DNA of 6,778 nucleotides. Source: Actinomycetota bacterium. Its GTDB lineage: Bacteria; Actinomycetota; UBA4738; HRBIN12. Under the pieces are notes generated by a model. That model worked only from the letters and a program-made list of their open reading frames with translations. It was not told where the DNA came from and searched no databases. The stretch lies in contig VAYF01000073.1 in NCBI GenBank assembly GCA_005883885.1, positions 1 to 6,778 of the forward strand, in the 5' to 3' direction. Each line of letters starts with the position of its first letter. Position 1 is the stretch's first letter. The position numbers were made by a program, and so were the translations under genes. Shown here piece after piece: positions 4,301 through 6,778 of the stretch.

Positions 4301-6778
4301 CACAAGACGTTGCCGGGGAGCACGCCTTGCTCCGCGTCGACGCCGTCGATCCGACCGAGGGCCGTGAGCGCCAGGTACACGACGCGGGCGGCCATCACCG
4401 AGGTCTTCCCCGAGCCCGCGCCCGCGATCAACACGCACGCCACCTCGAAGACCTGCCGTCCCTCGGGCCAGATCGGGCAGAGCGTGCGGAAGTCGCACCA
4501 GAAGCAGTCGGCCTGCGAGTTCGGACGGTAGACCTCGTCGACGATCAGCCTCTTCTGCTCGGCGATCAGCGTCGAGAGCGTTTCGCGTACCGCGGTCTGA
4601 TACTGCTCGGCGCTCCGGTGCGAGACCTGCCACGCCTTCACGACGATGTCGTGCGGCGGCTTCCAGTGGCCCTTGATGAACGCGAGCTCGACCGCGCGGA
4701 CCGGGCGGAACCGCTCGAGGCTCGCGGACTCGTTCACCGCCAGGTAGTAGATCCCGAGCTGGAGGCTCTCCTCGGCCTTCGGCGCGTTGTCGGGGTTGCC
4801 GGTCTTGAAGTCGGTGATCCGGGTGCCCCCCGACGCGAGCGGACCGATCCGGTCGATCACGCCGACGATCGTCACGCCGTCGAACTCGAACTCGAAGAAC
4901 TCCTCGACCGCCAGGGACTCGCCCTCGCCGTAGTTGAACCACCAGTTCCGGAACATCCGCTCCTCGACGAGCCGCCGGTAGGCCACGGAGACCGCCCTGG
5001 AGGGGAACTCCTGATCGCGCCAGCGTTCCGTGATGGCGCCCAGGATCGACTCCTTCGACTTCTCGAGCTCACCCTTCTCGCACTGCTCGATCAGGCCGTG
5101 CACGAGCTTGCCGACCCACGCCTGGTAGCCGGCCGTGCGGCCGAGCCCGAGCTCGTCGCCGAGCACGTGCTGCAGTTCGCAGTTCTCGAGCGTGGACAGC
5201 CGGGAGTAGCTGAGGCGGAGATCCTCGTGGAGCGGTCGCCCCGTCTCGGTCCAATCGCGCTGGAACCACCAGGTGGAGGGGTCGGCCCCCAGTGCATGGA
5301 GCCCGTCGAGGGCGGCCAATCGGCGCCAGTCCTCCGCGGAGGGATCGGCGAGCTGGCGTCGCCAGAGCGCCGACGCCTCGCGGGTCGAGACCGGCTCGTC
5401 GAACGGCGACCCGGGGGCCGGCCGCCAGGTGGCACCCAGCTCGCCAACGAACCGTGTGCGCTGGGTCAGCTCGTCAGCGTCGGCGTGGGTGTCCGAGCAC
5501 ACGAGCACGATGCCCCGGCGTGCCCGGCCGACGACCACGTGGAAGAGGCGGCGTTCGTCCTCCAGCCGGGCGCGGACCGATTCGGAGCGCGACGGCGTCC
5601 GCTCGAGCGACGCCAGATCGAACATGGGCTCGGGACGGCCGAGCGACGGGAAGTTGCCCTCGGCGGCGCCCGCCACGATCACCGTGTCGAACTCCAGACC
5701 GACGGTCCCGTGCGCGGTGAGGACGGCGACGGCATCGGGACCCGCACGGTCCCACGCCGTCCATCCCGGTCCGTGCTCCCCGGCGTCCAGGGCCTCGAGG
5801 AACCCCTGCACGCCGGTGTCGCCGCCCTCGCTGGCCTCGGCGACCGCGTTGGCGAACGTGACCACGGTGTCGAGGTCGCGCCGATCGTCTGCATCTTCCA
5901 GGCCTGCGCCCTCGACGAGCCGGCGTGAGCAGGGCAGCTCCTCCCAGAGCACGCGGAAGGCGTCCTGGACCGACATCCCGGCGAAGAGCGCCGCCTTCGC
6001 GAGGGTCTCCCGCGCGGCGACGACGGCGTCGGCCTCGGCCGGGTCCAGGCCCTCCGTCACGTCGAGCGCCTCGGCCGCGGCGCGCCCTTCCACGCGCGCG
6101 CGGCGGATCAAGCCGCGGGCGGCCGCCGGCGACAACCCGATCACGTCGGACGTGAGGAGCGGCTCGACGAGCTCGTCGCGCTCGGGCCCGCCGGCCGCGA
6201 TCCACCGCAGCGCGAGCACGTACGGGTGGGTCGACGGCGCGGTCCCCAGCGACAGGCCTCGTTCAGGGACGACGCGCGGCACCTGCGCGTCATCGAGCGC
6301 GCGGAGCAGGTTGCCGACGTGCGCGCCCTGGCGCCGGACCACGACGGCCAGATCGCTCCAGGCGACGCCCTCGACCACATGGAGCCGCCGGAGTTCGCGC
6401 GCCACCGCCGCGTGCTCCTCCGAGGTGTGCGGCGCGATCCATGCCGCGACCGCGGGTTCGGCGACGGATCGATGACGCGTGGTCAGACGGATCCGCTCCG
6501 CGCCGGGGAACGCCTCGGTCGCGAAGCGGTCGAGCGGAAGGCGCGTCGTCCCTTGGAACGAGAAGACGTGCGCGTCGGGATCGGCCGCCACGACGAGGTC
6601 CGGAGCGGCCAGACCCCGCAGGATGGCCTCCGCCGCCAGCGTCGTGTCCTGGTAGTCGTCCACGAGGATGTGGTCGAACAGCGGGGGTCCCTCCGGTGCG
6701 GCGAGCGCCGCGCGCTGCAGGAGTCCGGCGAAGTCCACCTGGTTGGCGGCGTCGAGCACGCCGAGGTACTCCGCTGCG
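1306..6778 (-). CDS. Fused AdnA-AdnB-like helicase-nuclease, N-terminus beyond the window
   Basis: One stop-free minus-strand frame runs from the right edge to TAG 1306-1308, at least 1823 codons; residue numbers here count from the GTG codon at 6757-6759. It contains two motor-nuclease modules in series: module 1 (1-772) and module 2 (773-1817). Each has an SF1A UvrD-like motor followed by a RecB-type PD-(D/E)XK nuclease framed by four Cys. This is the composition of the AdnA and AdnB subunits, which in mycobacteria form a heterodimer that unwinds and resects double-strand breaks for recombination. Here they share one chain that, with the missing N-terminus, should be around 2000 residues or more. 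GTG 6757-6759 is not the real start, since the frame continues with AAEYLG, expected just before motif II of such helicases. The action is on cytosolic DNA ends, with ATP and Mg2+ expected. A tandem gene pair joined by deletion or misassembly is the main alternative reading. Confidence 0.88.
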   Translation of the reverse strand, partial: AAEYLGVLDAANQVDFAGLLQRAALAAPEGPPLFDHILVDDYQDTTLAAEAILRGLAAPDLVVAADPDAHVFSFQGTTRLPLDRFATEAFPGAERIRLTTRHRSVAEPAVAAWIAPHTSEEHAAVARELRRLHVVEGVAWSDLAVVVRRQGAHVGNLLRALDDAQVPRVVPERGLSLGTAPSTHPYVLALRWIAAGGPERDELVEPLLTSDVIGLSPAAARGLIRRARVEGRAAAEALDVTEGLDPAEADAVVAARETLAKAALFAGMSVQDAFRVLWEELPCSRRLVEGAGLEDADDRRDLDTVVTFANAVAEASEGGDTGVQGFLEALDAGEHGPGWTAWDRAGPDAVAVLTAHGTVGLEFDTVIVAGAAEGNFPSLGRPEPMFDLASLERTPSRSESVRARLEDERRLFHVVVGRARRGIVLVCSDTHADADELTQRTRFVGELGATWRPAPGSPFDEPVSTREASALWRRQLADPSAEDWRRLAALDGLHALGADPSTWWFQRDWTETGRPLHEDLRLSYSRLSTLENCELQHVLGDELGLGRTAGYQAWVGKLVHGLIEQCEKGELEKSKESILGAITERWRDQEFPSRAVSVAYRRLVEERMFRNWWFNYGEGESLAVEEFFEFEFDGVTIVGVIDRIGPLASGGTRITDFKTGNPDNAPKAEESLQLGIYYLAVNESASLERFRPVRAVELAFIKGHWKPPHDIVVKAWQVSHRSAEQYQTAVRETLSTLIAEQKRLIVDEVYRPNSQADCFWCDFRTLCPIWPEGRQVFEVACVLIAGAGSGKTSVMAARVVYLALTALGRIDGVDAEQGVLPGNVLCLTFTNKATDNLRLRVRRALSTLELAEGEEPEVLNYHGFAASLLERYGVLAGFEPGARVLTQAQRSELCSRVLDRMTFEHAAATWQPSLVAKILELDEQAQNHRVRPVQIEAHVAARLELLKNARSNRVYEAAEERLELAEACARYRELKRELGVIDFGDQIDRAIEIAERYPQIVADHRARFRAVLLDEYQDTNVAQADLMHALFGEGHPVTAVGDPDQNIYAWRGASLYNLLEFPERFPRSEGSPAARLPLYTNFRSGARILAAADTIIGPIPDAQRPDPDKELRPDPANGEGEVAVARHMDEWTEARSIAERVVALRAAGAAWSDVAVLCRTSRLFGLLQRAFDEHDVPVEIVGLAGLLKQPEVVEVLAYARAVHDPKASVALARILLGPRYRVGFKDLALVARLATRESKLMLEYMTEDDVEAEPFLFAEALERLDEVEGLSEEARTRLTAFRDELRVLRQEARKPVGEFLGEVIRRIGILDELDADLDRPRALGARRNLAAFLDEVHAFEPVEGELTLRAFLDYVDAVEELDKQDWAPVQPSDEDSVKVMTIHVAKGLEFDHVFVPGVAHGYLPNPTIPQNPAERGKSLDFELRGDAKVLPSFDGNVSRFKTALAAQEIVEERRTAYVALTRARRTLSVSGAFWYGDNNMPKKPSLFLDELMAWGASTGSASIQHGPEEPGQANPMLGLREGFVRPWPGPARPDDADALFAGGWRAAAIDGIQPSLVDALPAADRAAFEGLAAERRALAAHLREREALDARPGGERPPTTVSVGGVVDYTICPKRFYWTSVRPLPRFSGPAARIGTEIHRWIERRASGQGQLLETDDEIDLTHEELAGDPGRVERLRRSFLASRFAGVVPLFAERAFLLRVGAFTVSGRIDAIYGEPAGPWEVVDWKTGAGIAAPMQLELYGLACVEIWGKAPEDVTLSYCYLAKDEVVSQPMGDPAEVRSRVEASLEAIGAGAFEPIPGAWCTHCDFKGFCDAGRAWLAANG
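1309..4443 (-). other. adnB: Module 2 of the fusion: AdnB-like motor plus Fe-S nuclease
   Basis: A complete SF1A motif set follows the junction. Walker A is AGAGSGKT (779-786), motif Ia LTFTNKAT (821-828), motif II LLDEYQDT (1006-1013), motif III VGDPDQNIYAWRGA (1034-1047), motif IV TNFRS (1074-1078), motif V VMTIHVAKGLEFD (1373-1385) and motif VI EERRTAYVALTRARR (1445-1459). LDFELRGD (1413-1420) before motif VI resembles actinobacterial AdnB proteins. The nuclease, about residues 1592-1810, has H1633/E1637, D1705 (GRID), D1719-W-K1721 and Q1731/Y1735, all the expected catalytic positions. Cys 1606, 1797, 1800 and 1806 give C-x190-C-x2-C-x5-C, consistent with an Fe-S cluster. At about 1045 residues it is slightly shorter than mycobacterial AdnB (about 1100), the deficit lying at its N-terminus: only VACVLI precedes the Walker A. 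An internal GTG at 4441-4443 could in principle start a separate protein, but it has no well-placed ribosome binding site. Confidence 0.8.
4444..6778 (-). other. adnA: Module 1 of the fusion: AdnA-like degenerate motor plus Fe-S nuclease
   Basis: The window enters this module before motif II, so any Walker A lies off the edge. Motor motifs are recognisable but eroded: motif II LVDDYQDTT (32-40, Asp in place of the usual Glu), motif III AADPDAHVFSFQGT (58-71, canonical form GDPDQ..Y.WRGA), motif IV LTTRHRS (92-98), motif V LTAHGTVGLEFD (347-358), motif VI DERRLFHVVVGRARR (401-415). The nuclease, about residues 515-765, looks intact: H554 and E558 upstream, G633-V-I-D636, then D650-F-K652, then Q667 with Y671. 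Cys 527, 752, 755 and 761 form a C-x224-C-x2-C-x5-C pattern like the 4Fe-4S staple of AddB-type nucleases. A weak motor in the upstream subunit matches what is known of mycobacterial AdnA, where AdnB drives translocation. The module ends CPIWPEGRQV, which looks like a natural AdnA C-terminus. Confidence 0.75.

Noticed and set aside
4441..4443. GTG as a separate start for an independent AdnB-like protein
   Set aside because: No well-spaced Shine-Dalgarno precedes it, the upstream module has no stop codon, and starting here would leave only six residues before Walker A. A continuous fusion is the simpler reading of the sequence as given.
4063..5928. Long plus-strand open frame of 621 codons opposite the AdnA-like module
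   Set aside because: It lies fully antisense to a frame with clear helicase and nuclease motifs. Its translation is low-complexity, rich in Arg, Glu, Leu and Pro, with no recognisable domain, as expected from a high-GC shadow frame.

Overview
High-GC bacterial chromosome, most likely actinobacterial. The GC bias at third codon positions, the GTG start, and above all a tandem pair of UvrD-type motor plus RecB-type nuclease modules in the AdnA-AdnB order point that way. The genus cannot be told. Both ends of the window cut genes: a CRP/FNR-type regulator runs off the left edge and a giant motor-nuclease gene runs off the right edge.

Layout. Positions 1-441 (minus strand) hold the N-terminal two thirds of a CRP/FNR-family regulator. 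A 71-bp divergent intergenic region (442-512) separates it from a plus-strand pair: a stand-alone cyclic-nucleotide-binding-domain protein (513-935) with a strong Shine-Dalgarno sequence, and, 2 bp later, a 123-residue protein of unknown function (938-1309). The second gene converges on the large minus-strand gene, and the two stop codons share the palindrome CTAG at 1306-1309. The rest of the window (1306-6778) is one uninterrupted minus-strand frame.

The large frame is the main point of interest. It carries, in one polypeptide, the end of an AdnA-like subunit (degenerate SF1 motor, then a four-Cys PD-(D/E)XK nuclease) followed directly by an AdnB-like subunit (complete set of SF1 motifs, then a second four-Cys PD-(D/E)XK nuclease). 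In mycobacteria AdnA and AdnB are separate proteins that form a heterodimer resecting double-strand breaks. Here no stop codon separates them, and the AdnB-like part begins only a few residues before its Walker A, so its usual N-terminus with the adenine-sensing Q motif is missing. This is either a genuine single-chain AdnAB or the result of a deletion or assembly error; the sequence alone cannot decide.

The left part looks like a small signalling locus. The CNB-only protein keeps the residues expected to bind a cyclic nucleotide but has no DNA-binding domain. The divergent CRP/FNR-like regulator has a shortened, degenerate nucleotide pocket. No RNA genes, mobile elements, CRISPR arrays or convincing terminators were seen.
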